NCBI GenBank assembly: GCA_039928925.1
Contig: JBDSSF010000001.1
Coordinates: forward strand, 1-64,000
DNA from: Candidatus Saccharimonadales bacterium
Lineage (GTDB): Bacteria; Patescibacteriota; Saccharimonadia; Saccharimonadales; Saccharimonadaceae
Reading direction: 5' to 3'
Length of the DNA: 64,000 bases
The notes beneath the pieces are model-generated. The model searched no databases. It was not told the DNA's origin and saw nothing but the letters and a program-made list of their open reading frames with translations. Both the position numbers and the translations under genes were made by a program. Below are positions 42,792 to 52,202 of this stretch, in pieces (positions within the stretch are counted from its first letter, which is position 1; each line of letters starts with the position of its first letter).

Positions 42792-44411
42792 TCAAAGAAT
42801 TTGCTTAGATTTAACAGGTTCATCACCCGCAAGAGTACTACTTATATATGCCTTTTTATTAAAAAGTCTGCGAGATATTCGTATGAGGTGAGGGAGCACG
42901 GGTACAATCAAAAGTCCGAGTCCAGTCACGATTGACCAAAACACCATAAGTATAGCTGTGCGTCCCGTGAACAGGGATGAGACGGCACCACTTAGTGCGA
43001 TAGCTCCGAGTATGAAGTGAGGCGCAAATAATGAAAGGGCCATGTCATTTGATTTAATTTTTTTACCTTTTGGCGTTACTTTGTAGCGAAGTTTTGTGGT
43101 ATTGAATAAAGCTAAAAATGCCTGAAAATATATCGGCCATGCGGCAACTCCAATGTACATGCCGTACCACATAAATCCACGTTCAGTTTTAGGCCGCGCA
43201 TTGAATCGTTGTAGCCAAAGGTCAATACAATTAAAAAGAAGAATCAGTACAATATATGAACCTAGAAATTCGAAGATAGATAAGTTAACTGAAATGATTC
43301 CAGCATAGAAATAGAGACAGAGGCTAACAATACCAAGTACCATGACAAGGCCAGAAAAATAGTGTTGTTGTATGCAGAAATAGTAAATAGACTGCCTGAA
43401 CGTCATCTTTGAAAACAGTCTGTAGCTATGTCCAAATAATATATTCATACAGCCATATGCCCATCTTTTTTGCTGGCTAAAATACGACTTCCAACTCGTT
43501 GGGCCTTCTCCAATTGCAAGTGGGTAGGGATAATAAATACTATTCCATCCATTTGAATGGAGTTTCATACCAGTAAGAAGATCTTCTGTAATATGCGCAC
43601 TGTAATGGCTAACACTTTTGAGCGCCTTTACTCTAATGACATGGTTGGCACCAATAAGCATTGAATTATTTTGACCTGACATACCACGAAGAAGCGGTCC
43701 GTAGAAACTGTAGGTTTGTTGTGCCGATCCGTGCGCAATAACTGAATCATCAATATTTCCATAAATTTGCGGAGTGCCAACAAAGGCAATCAGTGGATCA
43801 TCAAAAAACCCAAGAGTCTTCGTTAGAAAGTCTTTACGGGGTATGAAATCAGTGTCAATTTGTGCGACAAAATCATATTCATCGCCGTGGCTGTTATACC
43901 AAGAGTTGTGGTTGCCACCTTTCGTTTTTTTAGCGAATTTTCCTTTATCCTGATTATAATCTGGGATACCGTGCCGGCTAAAATGTTTTACACCATAGCG
44001 TTTACATATAATACGTACTTCCTCGTCATCACCTTCATCTAGAAGCCAGGTATCGTGCGCATAGTTTGCTCTTACCATTGCTGGAAGAGTTTTGTGTAAT
44101 AAATCCACAGATTCAGAAGCAGGCACGAATGTCGTAACAAACGCTACTTTTGATCCTGGCTTTGGGCGTGGTGATTCTTCGGGCTGGGGCTTTATATGTG
44201 ATGAAATAGTGTAGGTGACTACTTTCATAAAGATAGGGTGCCATATAACGTATGAAACCATAATAAAAATAACGATGTCGAGAAAATGCCACGGTCCGTA
44301 AAAGTTATGAGCCATGCCACCTTTAAAAAACCACAGGTACCCGAAGACTGATATCGCTGTTAATGCGACACTCATAAAGGAGGCAAATATAATCTTGTCT
44401 TTTTGGGTCAT
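42792..44411 (-). CDS. Cellulose-synthase-like glycosyltransferase (GT2), copy 1
   Basis: 539 aa. Two N-terminal membrane helices (8-30, 42-62), a GT-A domain (about 85-330) with QIDTDFIP (DxD), ITEDLLTG (TED) and QQKRW (Q-x-x-R-W), then four or five membrane helices. These are the marks of processive GT2 enzymes that build and export beta-linked glycans. It is divergent from a second GT2 gene; the 155 bp between them should hold both promoters. Confidence 0.87.
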   Translation of the reverse strand: MTQKDKIIFASFMSVALTAISVFGYLWFFKGGMAHNFYGPWHFLDIVIFIMVSYVIWHPIFMKVVTYTISSHIKPQPEESPRPKPGSKVAFVTTFVPASESVDLLHKTLPAMVRANYAHDTWLLDEGDDEEVRIICKRYGVKHFSRHGIPDYNQDKGKFAKKTKGGNHNSWYNSHGDEYDFVAQIDTDFIPRKDFLTKTLGFFDDPLIAFVGTPQIYGNIDDSVIAHGSAQQTYSFYGPLLRGMSGQNNSMLIGANHVIRVKALKSVSHYSAHITEDLLTGMKLHSNGWNSIYYPYPLAIGEGPTSWKSYFSQQKRWAYGCMNILFGHSYRLFSKMTFRQSIYYFCIQQHYFSGLVMVLGIVSLCLYFYAGIISVNLSIFEFLGSYIVLILLFNCIDLWLQRFNARPKTERGFMWYGMYIGVAAWPIYFQAFLALFNTTKLRYKVTPKGKKIKSNDMALSLFAPHFILGAIALSGAVSSLFTGRTAILMVFWSIVTGLGLLIVPVLPHLIRISRRLFNKKAYISSTLAGDEPVKSKQIL

Positions 44412-44566
44412 AGGTTAGGTTGTAAGTGAATGTTACTATTTTTTAACAACCTTTATATATTATAACGTTTACACTCCTTAGTCAAATTTTATATCTCTGT
44501 AGCCCTATGTTATTATGAAGGTATTAAGATAATAAAAAACCAGTACACCTAGGGACATTTGAACTT

Positions 44567-46282
44567 TTGCGAATTACTAAAAAAAATAATGATAAGTATT
44601 ACTATTCACTAGAACGAGATGATGCCGTCAAAGTCAGATGGCTCGGAGTTATAGGTATTTTTACAACCCTCAACCTCGTAGGGGGCTTTTATTTTTTTGC
44701 CTCACATTCACTTGTTGCCTTGATCCTTTTTACACCTTTATCAATTATTGTTATTTTGTATCAACTGATTAATGCAATCATCATGTCGCAGTATCCGGCG
44801 TTTTCGATTCGAAACCATAACGATAGGGTTCGACATTTTAAACAAATAGGTAACTCACCAAAAGTAGCAGTTATGATCCCTGCTGCAGGTGAGCCGCTAT
44901 CCGTTCTTCGTGAGACAATTGAAGCTGCTGTGCGAATCAATTATCCGAATTTTGACGTCTACGTTCTTGATGATTCTAAACCCGGTATGTACAAGGACCT
45001 GGCACTCAGCCTCGGTGTCAAATATTTCCGACGCAGCAACGTTGGCGTTCATAAAAAAGCGGGTAATATGAATGCACTTATTAAAAAAGTCGGCGAAAAA
45101 CTCGATTATATTCTTGTTCTCGACGCTGACTTCGTACCGAGTTCGGAAATACTGAGCGAGCTCGTTCCATACGCAGGTGAGGACGTCGGTATCGTCCAGT
45201 CACCACAGCATTTTCGCCTATCAAAAGAAATATATAGGCGCTCAAAGTTTGAATACGGAGCGGCTTTAATACAGAGAGACTTTTACCGTATTACGCAGCC
45301 AGCAAGGAGTAGTATGGGCGGTTCGATATGTGTCGGGACGAACGCACTATATAACGTTAGAGCACTTGAGCAGGTTGGTGGATACGAAGGTGTTGGTCCA
45401 GCTGACTGGGGACACTCCGAAGACGTTTATACAGGTCTTAAGATGTTAAATTCATATGCGCCTAATAAAAAACATTACAAGATTTCGTATGTCCCAGTCA
45501 TGCTCGCTCAAGGTACATGTCCCGACGACCATTTGTCTTTCTACAAGCAGCAAAACCGCTGGGCTACAGGAAGTATGCAGTTAATTTTTTCAAAACTAAC
45601 GCTACTATCTCCAAATCTCAGTCTCGCTCAAAAATTATGTTACTTTTCTAATTCAACGTATTACTTTTATACAATGGCACTGCTATTTAGTCCGATTCAA
45701 ATTCTTTACATCGCTCTTACGAACGTCCATGTTGATTGGTCAATCCTGCTGCTATTTATTCCGTCGCTTCTATTAAACTTTCTTGTTACACCAATTATTT
45801 TACGGCGTACTTTTAACCCAATCGCAGGATCGCTTGCCGTCATATCAAACGCCTATACATTCGTTCAAGCACTATTTCTTGTTATTATACGGCGACCACT
45901 TGGGTGGGAAGCGACAGGAGCAAAATCGACAAAAAAGAAGAATACCCATTTTATTGCATTTAAAATATTATGTTCAGTTTGTTTTGTAGGCATATATCTT
46001 GTTACACTTGGAGTAACGCTCATAAACCAGCGTCTAGAATTTAGCCCATCGATCGTACTGATAATTAGTTTTTTGATCGGTCTTGGCATACACCTCATAT
46101 ATCTGCACCACATGTTCACAAATGTGATTGTCCTTAAAAAAGCATATCGAAGTATCCATGCGTATGCTTATGTGGCACTCATTGCTCTTACTCTCGTTGT
46201 AATTTCAAGCAGTATAATTCTATCAACCAAATATGATATTTATGTTAAATCAAGAACCCTCATAATAGAGAAGGAACAATAG
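44567..46282 (+). CDS. Cellulose-synthase-like glycosyltransferase (GT2), copy 2
   Basis: 571 aa from TTG at 44567 (no ATG or GTG between here and the upstream stop). Membrane helices at about 25-45 and 52-72, the GT-A domain with VLDDSKPG, LDADFVP (DxD), GHSEDVYTG and QQNRWATGS (QxxRW), then six or more helices. First gene of a run with the GH16 enzyme and the GT-C-like protein. Likely product: a beta-glucan or similar polymer exported as it is made. Confidence 0.85.
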   Translation: MRITKKNNDKYYYSLERDDAVKVRWLGVIGIFTTLNLVGGFYFFASHSLVALILFTPLSIIVILYQLINAIIMSQYPAFSIRNHNDRVRHFKQIGNSPKVAVMIPAAGEPLSVLRETIEAAVRINYPNFDVYVLDDSKPGMYKDLALSLGVKYFRRSNVGVHKKAGNMNALIKKVGEKLDYILVLDADFVPSSEILSELVPYAGEDVGIVQSPQHFRLSKEIYRRSKFEYGAALIQRDFYRITQPARSSMGGSICVGTNALYNVRALEQVGGYEGVGPADWGHSEDVYTGLKMLNSYAPNKKHYKISYVPVMLAQGTCPDDHLSFYKQQNRWATGSMQLIFSKLTLLSPNLSLAQKLCYFSNSTYYFYTMALLFSPIQILYIALTNVHVDWSILLLFIPSLLLNFLVTPIILRRTFNPIAGSLAVISNAYTFVQALFLVIIRRPLGWEATGAKSTKKKNTHFIAFKILCSVCFVGIYLVTLGVTLINQRLEFSPSIVLIISFLIGLGIHLIYLHHMFTNVIVLKKAYRSIHAYAYVALIALTLVVISSSIILSTKYDIYVKSRTLIIEKEQ

Positions 46283-46284
46283 TA

Positions 46285-47178
46285 ATGGCACAATCAAGCA
46301 ATAAGAAAAAATACATAGTCTCAGCAGGAATTGTGGCAATAGTTATTGGCGCGCTTGTTGCAATTAATCAATTTGTTTTTACGACACCGGATACCATGAA
46401 AACACCAACCGTTGCTGCCGCATCTCAGAATGGCCGAAAGTTACTTTTTAGTGATGAGTTTAGTGGTAATAAAGTTGATGAATCGAAATGGAATTATTGC
46501 TATGACAGATACTCATATAAATATAGTGGCTGTACAAATTACGGTAATTCAGAAAATGAATGGTATTTACAGTCCCAAGTGACGCAGGGGGCGGGCAATC
46601 TAATCCTAGCAGCCGATCGTCAAAAAACAACTGGGGATAACCGCAACGGGTCAGAGCAAGACTATGCGTATAGGTCAGGTATGGTATCTACTGGCGCAAA
46701 AGATGATAAAACTTCAGCCAAATGGGACGGTCTCTATGGATACTACGAAGCTCGTATTTTAGTGCCTGCAGGACAGGCAGTTTGGCCAGCATTTTGGCTC
46801 CTTCCAACTGACCGCGATTGGCCACCCGAAATAGATATCATGGAAATCTTAGGACAAAAACCTCATGATGTACTTTATACCTACCACTGGAAAAAACCAG
46901 ACGGTACCGTTGCTCAGGATAGCAGTACGAAAACACTCGAAAAATCTACGAGTGATTCGTGGCATACCTACGCAGTTAACTGGCAACCAGGAAAACTTGA
47001 ATGGTACACCGATGGAGTACTAACGAAGACGACTGACAGCGCAAATGTTCCGTCAAAGCGTATGCAAATTATCATGAACCTTGCGGTTGGCGGAACGCTT
47101 CCGGGAGAGATTGATGATACAACTCCGAAAAAAGCCGTCATGTTAGTTGATTATGTGAGAGTCTATGATAAGAAGTAA
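46285..47178 (+). CDS. GH16 endo-beta-glucanase/transglycosylase, membrane-anchored
   Basis: 297 aa. N-terminal anchor (KKKYIVSAGIVAIVIGALVA), then a GH16 jelly-roll. Catalytic EIDIMEIL (both Glu residues, ExDxxE) after AFWLLPTDRDWPP, with FSDEFSGNKVDESKWNY at the start and MNLAVGG and VDYVRVYDKK at the end. GH16 enzymes cut or transfer beta-1,3/1,4-glucans. Two bases after the GT2 stop, it should trim or cross-link the polymer made by the neighbours, or attack the host wall. Confidence 0.9.
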   Translation: MAQSSNKKKYIVSAGIVAIVIGALVAINQFVFTTPDTMKTPTVAAASQNGRKLLFSDEFSGNKVDESKWNYCYDRYSYKYSGCTNYGNSENEWYLQSQVTQGAGNLILAADRQKTTGDNRNGSEQDYAYRSGMVSTGAKDDKTSAKWDGLYGYYEARILVPAGQAVWPAFWLLPTDRDWPPEIDIMEILGQKPHDVLYTYHWKKPDGTVAQDSSTKTLEKSTSDSWHTYAVNWQPGKLEWYTDGVLTKTTDSANVPSKRMQIIMNLAVGGTLPGEIDDTTPKKAVMLVDYVRVYDKK

Positions 47179-48817
47179 GTTCCTCGTCCGCTTACTTACA
47201 ATTTTTAATATTGGTACATTATCAATACTTGCAGTTCTTGCACTTGCGACTGCGCTTCATCCGACTGTCAATAAGTTTGGCTTGTTTCAGCCAGTCATTT
47301 TGATATTCTTTGGTGCGATATTAATCAACATTATTCTGATTGCTATTGCGAACGTACGTTTTAATTTAGGAAAACTTAGGTGGCTTATTGTTCCAACGAC
47401 TATAGTAATATTCATTGGTATTTTAGTGGCACAGCTTTTCTTTGCGCAGGCACTTTTATCTTCAGGCTACACATGGGATAGTAACACTGTCTTTCAAGCA
47501 GCTGTCATGCATGTTCAATCTGGTGTTATTGATAGTGGCAGTACAGGATACTTTCAGTCCAGCCCGAATAACCTAGCACTCTTCTTTATTCTCGATAATT
47601 TATTTTCTATCATGAAACATTTTGGTTCAACTAATTTCCTTTGGGGAGCGGTTGTTCTCAACGTCGCTGTGACATTTCTGACTCAGATCATTATATATTT
47701 CGTCGTAAAAATGCTATTTGGAAGAAGGACAGCTCTTTGCTCTCTCATTGTTAGCTTCGTGCTCATTGGGCTCAATCTCCATATCCAAACGCCATATACG
47801 GATACACTAGCTATTTTATTCCCAATTTTAATATTCCTCCTCGGTCTCTATCTTGTGAAGTTTCAAAATACCGGGCTACGGCTACTATTTGCTTTCCTTA
47901 TCGGCGCGGCGACGATAATGGGAACTCTTATTAAACCGACAGTCGTTATAGCGGCAATTGCACTTGTAGCCGTTGCAATCATTTGGGCCATTAGTGAACG
48001 TAAAACGATTAGAAAAGATAAACTTTGGCTTACCGTTATTATGTCATTCATCGTATTTTTTGCGACAGCTGCAGCTGGTTATATTGGTTACGGGTCTTAC
48101 GTTGATAGTCAGCATATTCTTCCGTATGCATACTCACAGTCTGGTAAGAACTCGTTACCCCCCGAGCACTTTATAAATATTGGTACAAAGACGAAAATTA
48201 ACGGATATTCGGTGAACTATGGTGGCTATGACGGTGATACTGCTGGTATTGTGTCAAAACTAGACGGCCATGATGCTAAAGTTGCTTACTCTGATGATGC
48301 AATTACGACTCAGCTACGATCGTATGGTATGTTAGGATATCTTGACTTTCTAAAAGATAAGCTCATGTGGATTATGTCTGACGGTACATTCTTTGCCTAT
48401 GGAGAAGGTGATCTTAATTCAATTAAGTTTGAAAATAACAGTGAGTTTAGCCAGAACGTTCGACAGTTTACGACACCACAAGGAAAGTACTATGCTTTAT
48501 TCGGTAACATCCTCCAGGCATTCTGGGTTGCAGTCTTATTCCTCATAGCGCTTCAGCTCATGATTAGCATACTATGGAAGCCGGCACGTCTTAATCTATT
48601 TCTCACTATGCTTCATTTAATGATTGTTGGCATCATCGTATTCCTATTAATCTTTGAAGGTCGCTCCCGATATATATTCCTATTTCTCCCTATCTTCATC
48701 GTAACTGCGATGTATACACTTAACTGGTTTAGAAATATAACCCGTGAAGATAAGCCTCAAAATCTTGCAAAGCCCCCAACTCATCGATCGGACTCAATGA
48801 TTGATTCAAAAGTCTAA
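47165..48817 (+). CDS. Polytopic GT-C-like membrane glycosyltransferase
   Basis: 550 aa with about 11 hydrophobic segments. An extracytoplasmic loop after the second or third helix holds SGYTWDSNTVFQAAVM (acidic residue at the place of the GT-C catalytic Asp). A large soluble loop (about 310-430) contains YGGYDGD and AYSDDAI. It ends EGRSRYIFLFLPIF, typical of lipid-phosphate-sugar-dependent transferases of the PMT/ArnT type. The start overlaps the GH16 gene by 14 bases. It may add side sugars to the glucan or to surface proteins. Confidence 0.7.
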   Translation: MIRSKFLVRLLTIFNIGTLSILAVLALATALHPTVNKFGLFQPVILIFFGAILINIILIAIANVRFNLGKLRWLIVPTTIVIFIGILVAQLFFAQALLSSGYTWDSNTVFQAAVMHVQSGVIDSGSTGYFQSSPNNLALFFILDNLFSIMKHFGSTNFLWGAVVLNVAVTFLTQIIIYFVVKMLFGRRTALCSLIVSFVLIGLNLHIQTPYTDTLAILFPILIFLLGLYLVKFQNTGLRLLFAFLIGAATIMGTLIKPTVVIAAIALVAVAIIWAISERKTIRKDKLWLTVIMSFIVFFATAAAGYIGYGSYVDSQHILPYAYSQSGKNSLPPEHFINIGTKTKINGYSVNYGGYDGDTAGIVSKLDGHDAKVAYSDDAITTQLRSYGMLGYLDFLKDKLMWIMSDGTFFAYGEGDLNSIKFENNSEFSQNVRQFTTPQGKYYALFGNILQAFWVAVLFLIALQLMISILWKPARLNLFLTMLHLMIVGIIVFLLIFEGRSRYIFLFLPIFIVTAMYTLNWFRNITREDKPQNLAKPPTHRSDSMIDSKV

Positions 48818-48853
48818 TTACTCCATTTCATAAACTATTTTTAGATCAAGAAA

Positions 48854-48920
48854 AAGAAACAGCCCTCTTTGAGGGATGAAATGACATCAATGACGTTTGA
48901 ATGTCAGAGGTCTGTTTCTT
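48854..48920 (-). terminator. Terminator of the 48925 gene
   Basis: AAGAAACAG/CTGTTTCTT arms enclose CCCTC/GAGGG; on the minus strand it is followed by TTTCTTG. It lies directly past the stop. Confidence 0.75.
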
Positions 48921-48924
48921 CCGC

Positions 48925-49194
48925 TCAGCCGAGGGCTTTGCGTGTGGCGTTTTTTTGGGACGCTGCGTACGCCACAGTCAGGACGAGCACGAGGATGAGC
49001 GTCATGAAAAGCAATCCGAAGATCAATGCTTCCTGACGAGCAACTTCTACGGTCAACTCTCGTGGTCTGTTTGGAACCGTTCCGCCGTACTTGTCGGCCG
49101 ATACGACTTCGAATACTTCGATGAACTTCACTTCTACGAAGAACAAGATCACCATTTCGATCCATGCGGCGACAGTAGCTACCGTTCGTTTCAT
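48925..49194 (-). CDS. Small two-TM membrane protein, GC-rich islet gene
   Basis: 89 aa. Helix one about 5-30 (VAAWIEMVILFFVEVKFIEV), polar loop with DKYGGTVPNRPREL, helix two about 52-76, basic tail. AAAGGAAA precedes the ATG. Consensus promoter, terminator and G/C-rich third positions as in the other islet genes. No family recognised. The helix-loop-helix layout is similar to the 5042 protein, without clear identity. Confidence 0.6.
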   Translation of the reverse strand: MKRTVATVAAWIEMVILFFVEVKFIEVFEVVSADKYGGTVPNRPRELTVEVARQEALIFGLLFMTLILVLVLTVAYAASQKNATRKALG

Positions 49195-49226
49195 GATTTC
49201 CTTTCGGTTGGTGAAACGTTAAAAAT

Positions 49227-49255
49227 ATTATAACACTTATTTAATATATTAACAA
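49227..49255 (-). promoter_or_regulatory. Promoter of the 48925 gene
   Basis: Minus strand TTGTTA (49255-49250), 17-bp spacer, TATAAT (49232-49227). Confidence 0.7.
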
Positions 49256-49309
49256 TATTTTGTTTAAAAATATTGTCATACAATTTTAGCTTTTTGCTAT
49301 GATAAGAGC

Positions 49310-50215
49310 ATGACCGAAGTAGTTCAAAAACATTCTGCCGGTGGGCTTGTTATTAAAGATAATAAAGTCCTTCTGATTCATTGGGACGCCCCGAGAGACA
49401 CCTACGATTTTCCTAAAGGAAGTATTAATCCAGATGAGACCGTAGAACAGACCTGTACTAGAGAAGTATACGAGGAGACAGGATATAAAACTGAAATAGT
49501 TAAGTTTATTGGCAAAACGCATTATGAGTATGACTGGATCGATGGCAAACATCATGCAAAAACAGTCGACTACTTTTTACTCAAGTTAGTGGACGATAAG
49601 TCACCCACGCCTGAGAGGGAAAAGCATGAGACGTTCAAAAATGTTTGGATTAACGTCAAAGATGCTGGAACAATCCTGACAAGAGAGATTGATAAAGAGA
49701 TCCTCACAAAAGCTTTAAAAATGGATAAGTCTCAACCAGACCTTGTGAGCACATTCGATTACAACGGCATCATCGATGTCGAGTGGTACGATATCTTTAA
49801 AAAAGAGGATATTCCAGATCTCCCATGGCAACACGTATATGTTATTGGGGATTATAAAGGCAAAGTGCCAGTAGTCATTTTTCCATCGGGTAATGAGAAT
49901 TTACCCGGCGGTAAAACTGAGACTGGTGAATCTATAGAACAGACGCTTGTAAGAGAAGTTGAGGAAGAAACAAATATGCGCGTTATAAGCTGGGAGCCAC
50001 TTGGCTACCAGATATGTACACGTAGGGACAACGGGGAAGTAAATAATCAGTTTAGAGCTTACGCTAAGCTTGAAAGAATAGGAAGGTTCATAAATGATCC
50101 AGGTGGAAACATAGTAGGCCATACATTGGTTGACCTAGAACATCTTAATGAGCATATAAAGTACGGTGTTGGTGGGGAAAGATTAATCTTGAACGCGAAA
50201 CAACACTTTAAGTAA
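49310..50215 (+). CDS. Tandem Nudix hydrolase
   Basis: 301 aa with two Nudix domains. Domain 1 (1-135): AGGLVIKDNKVLLIHW, Nudix box GSINPDETVEQTCTREVYEE then TGY. Domain 2 (about 165-301): VPVVIFPSGNENLPGG and box GKTETGESIEQTLVREVEEE then TNM. Both keep REVxEE, so both may be active on nucleoside diphosphate derivatives such as ApnA or oxidised NTPs. TATGAT with TGC in front ends 6 nt before the ATG. Confidence 0.87.
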   Translation: MTEVVQKHSAGGLVIKDNKVLLIHWDAPRDTYDFPKGSINPDETVEQTCTREVYEETGYKTEIVKFIGKTHYEYDWIDGKHHAKTVDYFLLKLVDDKSPTPEREKHETFKNVWINVKDAGTILTREIDKEILTKALKMDKSQPDLVSTFDYNGIIDVEWYDIFKKEDIPDLPWQHVYVIGDYKGKVPVVIFPSGNENLPGGKTETGESIEQTLVREVEEETNMRVISWEPLGYQICTRRDNGEVNNQFRAYAKLERIGRFINDPGGNIVGHTLVDLEHLNEHIKYGVGGERLILNAKQHFK

Positions 50216-50237
50216 CATTAAAATAAAAAAGTACTAT

Positions 50238-50462
50238 TTAATCCTGCATAGACTTTGGCGGTATTAAAGCGGTTTCCTCTAGTAGCTCAACTCTTGTTTT
50301 AGCGACGAGTTCATCCCACTCGCTACCAGATTCCTGCTCAATAACGTAAAGGTTATGATCAACATATCCACGCCCCTCATTAATGAGTTCTGTATAAAGT
50401 ATATCTTCTAGAAGTTTCGTATGAAGATTATCAAGTCTCTTTTTAGCTGTTTCTCTATCCAT
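50238..50462 (-). CDS. Small helical protein
   Basis: 74 aa from MDRETAKKR (an ATG two codons upstream is possible). TATAAT ends 7 nt before the chosen start. Helical and acidic: LDNLHTKLLEDILYTELINE, VIEQESGSEWDELVAKTRVE. Unknown function; converges with the Nudix gene. Confidence 0.55.
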   Translation of the reverse strand: MDRETAKKRLDNLHTKLLEDILYTELINEGRGYVDHNLYVIEQESGSEWDELVAKTRVELLEETALIPPKSMQD

Positions 50463-50654
50463 GACCATTATTATACTCTTTTGTCGTGGCCGGTGCTAAT
50501 TCATCGCTTTAGATATAGGAAAAAATATATTAACCAAGAAGTACGCAAATAATTTCACAGATAGAGATATTTTTGACAGCCTAAAGGATCCCACTTAGCT
50601 AGCCAAATACTGGCTATTGCTCTGATACGTGCTTTACTCGGAAGGCAACTACTA

Positions 50655-51413
50655 CTACTCTGAAATATATGCCTGATTGCGCTGTTGGTACCTTGCGTCG
50701 TATTCGCCACTTGCCTCAGCCGTACGCTGGAACATGACTTTTTCAACACAGACTTCCTTGATGTCAGGCTGGGTTTCTAAAATACTTCCCACTTCTTCAA
50801 TGAAATCTTTAAGTGGCATCGCATTTGGATCATGCGCCTGTTCGGGGCTAATAAGCTCCGTTTGTACGTACGGCGGTATGAGCTCAATAACTTGTAGCTT
50901 TGTGTGTGCTAGCTGTGTCCGTAATGACTGTGTGTACGAATGGATCGCAGCCTTCGTTGCGTTATACGTTGGAAATGTTGCAGTGGGGAGAAAAGCGAGC
51001 CCTGAAGACACTGTCATGATAGTACCCTCTGACTGTTTCTTAAGTAGCGGAAGAAGAGCTGAATTGAGATTAATTTGACCAATAAGGTTCGTCTCGATGA
51101 TTGCCCGTGAGATATCCCTATCGTTATTACCAATTTCTTCTGGCTTCATGATGCCAGCATTGTGTATCACTGTATTAAGCCCGGGATGTGTTTCTTCGAG
51201 CTTTGCCACAACATCTTCGATTGAATCAGAGTTACTAATATCAAGAGCGATCGTCTCGATACCATCATTTGCATGTGCGACCTCATCAAGTAACGCCTGT
51301 CTTCGACCAGCAATAATAACTTTATTACCTTTAGCATGGAACATTTCGGCAAGTGCTCTGCCGATTCCTGATCCACCACCTGTAATAAGAATTGTGTTAT
51401 TTGTCATTTTCAT
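50655..51413 (-). CDS. Short-chain dehydrogenase (DltE-like)
   Basis: 252 aa SDR. NAD(P) motif TGGGSGIG, GRR after the second strand (NADP preference), HNAGIM, active-site Ser (TVSSGLA) and YNATKAAIHSY (YxxxK). PPYVQTEL follows. Closest in look to DltE-type oxidoreductases; substrate unknown. AGGAGA lies 8 nt before the ATG. Confidence 0.88.
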   Translation of the reverse strand: MKMTNNTILITGGGSGIGRALAEMFHAKGNKVIIAGRRQALLDEVAHANDGIETIALDISNSDSIEDVVAKLEETHPGLNTVIHNAGIMKPEEIGNNDRDISRAIIETNLIGQINLNSALLPLLKKQSEGTIMTVSSGLAFLPTATFPTYNATKAAIHSYTQSLRTQLAHTKLQVIELIPPYVQTELISPEQAHDPNAMPLKDFIEEVGSILETQPDIKEVCVEKVMFQRTAEASGEYDARYQQRNQAYISE

Positions 51414-51602
51414 AATAATTTCTCCTGTATATAATTGGCCTTATTAAACGAACAAATGTACATCCCCCTCTATATAGTGTAGAACCTTATTGGGCTTTAA
51501 AACAAGGATTGACATACCTACGTATAGATCCCCAATTTGTTTATGCTTGCAATATGCATCAAGCAAAACCATACTAATACCATTCCTTAATGAGGAGGTG
51601 TA

Positions 51603-51698
51603 GTGCTTTCAGGACATCAGGTCATGGCAGCACACCCACTCTCTCATGGAAGGAAGGTACATGAAGTCTACCACGCAGCCGTCCGAAGCTTTTCTTGA
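51603..51698 (+). CDS. Possible 31-aa leader peptide
   Basis: GTG at 51603 follows GAGGAGGTG closely and runs out of frame through the start of the next gene, stopping at 51698. This strong Shine-Dalgarno has no other use. It could regulate translation of the 51661 gene; evidence is positional only. Confidence 0.25.
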   Translation: MLSGHQVMAAHPLSHGRKVHEVYHAAVRSFS

Positions 51699-52095
51699 GG
51701 TTCAGGCGCAGAGAAAAGTAATTAGCAATCAACTCTTCGAGCTGACAGTCAAGGACAACTGGTTCAAGGCGCTAGACTCATCGCTTAGGAGCTATACTGG
51801 TGGATCAACCGTCACTCATGATCGCTACTACGCCAAGCCAGAGCTCAAGGGTCTCTATGGCCGCCTTTACCTTGGGGGCAGTGAACTGACTCAGACAGCC
51901 CGCGAGTACAAGGAAGATGCGCTCGGCGAGAAGATCAACGACGATCGTCTGAAAGAACTCATCGAGGAGGTCCTTCATGATGAACTCGAGAAGTACGGTA
52001 TCGAGCTCAAATGGTATAGGCGTCGCAACTGGGACGGTACCGACCGTGTGCTGTTAATGTACTCCAAATCTGAAAATGTGCCTTCGGACACATAG
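51661..52095 (+). CDS. Soluble protein of unknown function, GC-rich islet gene
   Basis: 144 aa from MKSTTQPSEAF with GGAAGGAAGG just upstream (an ATG 15 bases earlier is possible). Helical and charged: VQAQRKVISNQLFELTVKDN, LYGRLYLGGSELTQTAREYK, EVLHDELEKYGIELKWYRRR. No family recognised. G/C-rich third positions and strong UUCG terminator. No clear -35/-10 pair was found in the 250 bp upstream. Confidence 0.6.
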   Translation: MKSTTQPSEAFLEVQAQRKVISNQLFELTVKDNWFKALDSSLRSYTGGSTVTHDRYYAKPELKGLYGRLYLGGSELTQTAREYKEDALGEKINDDRLKELIEEVLHDELEKYGIELKWYRRRNWDGTDRVLLMYSKSENVPSDT

Positions 52096-52110
52096 CCCGC
52101 ACCGAAGTAG

Positions 52111-52134
52111 AGCCTGCTCCTTCGGGAGCGGGCT
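52111..52134 (+). terminator. UUCG-loop terminator
   Basis: AGCCTGCTCC-TTCG-GGAGCGGGCT, a 10-bp stem (one G:U) with the very stable UUCG tetraloop, followed by ATACTTATT. Confidence 0.85.
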
Positions 52135-52202
52135 ATACTTATTATCGAAAGGCACACATCACGAGTTATGATATTTCCACTAATAGAAGTAAAATATATC
52201 TA

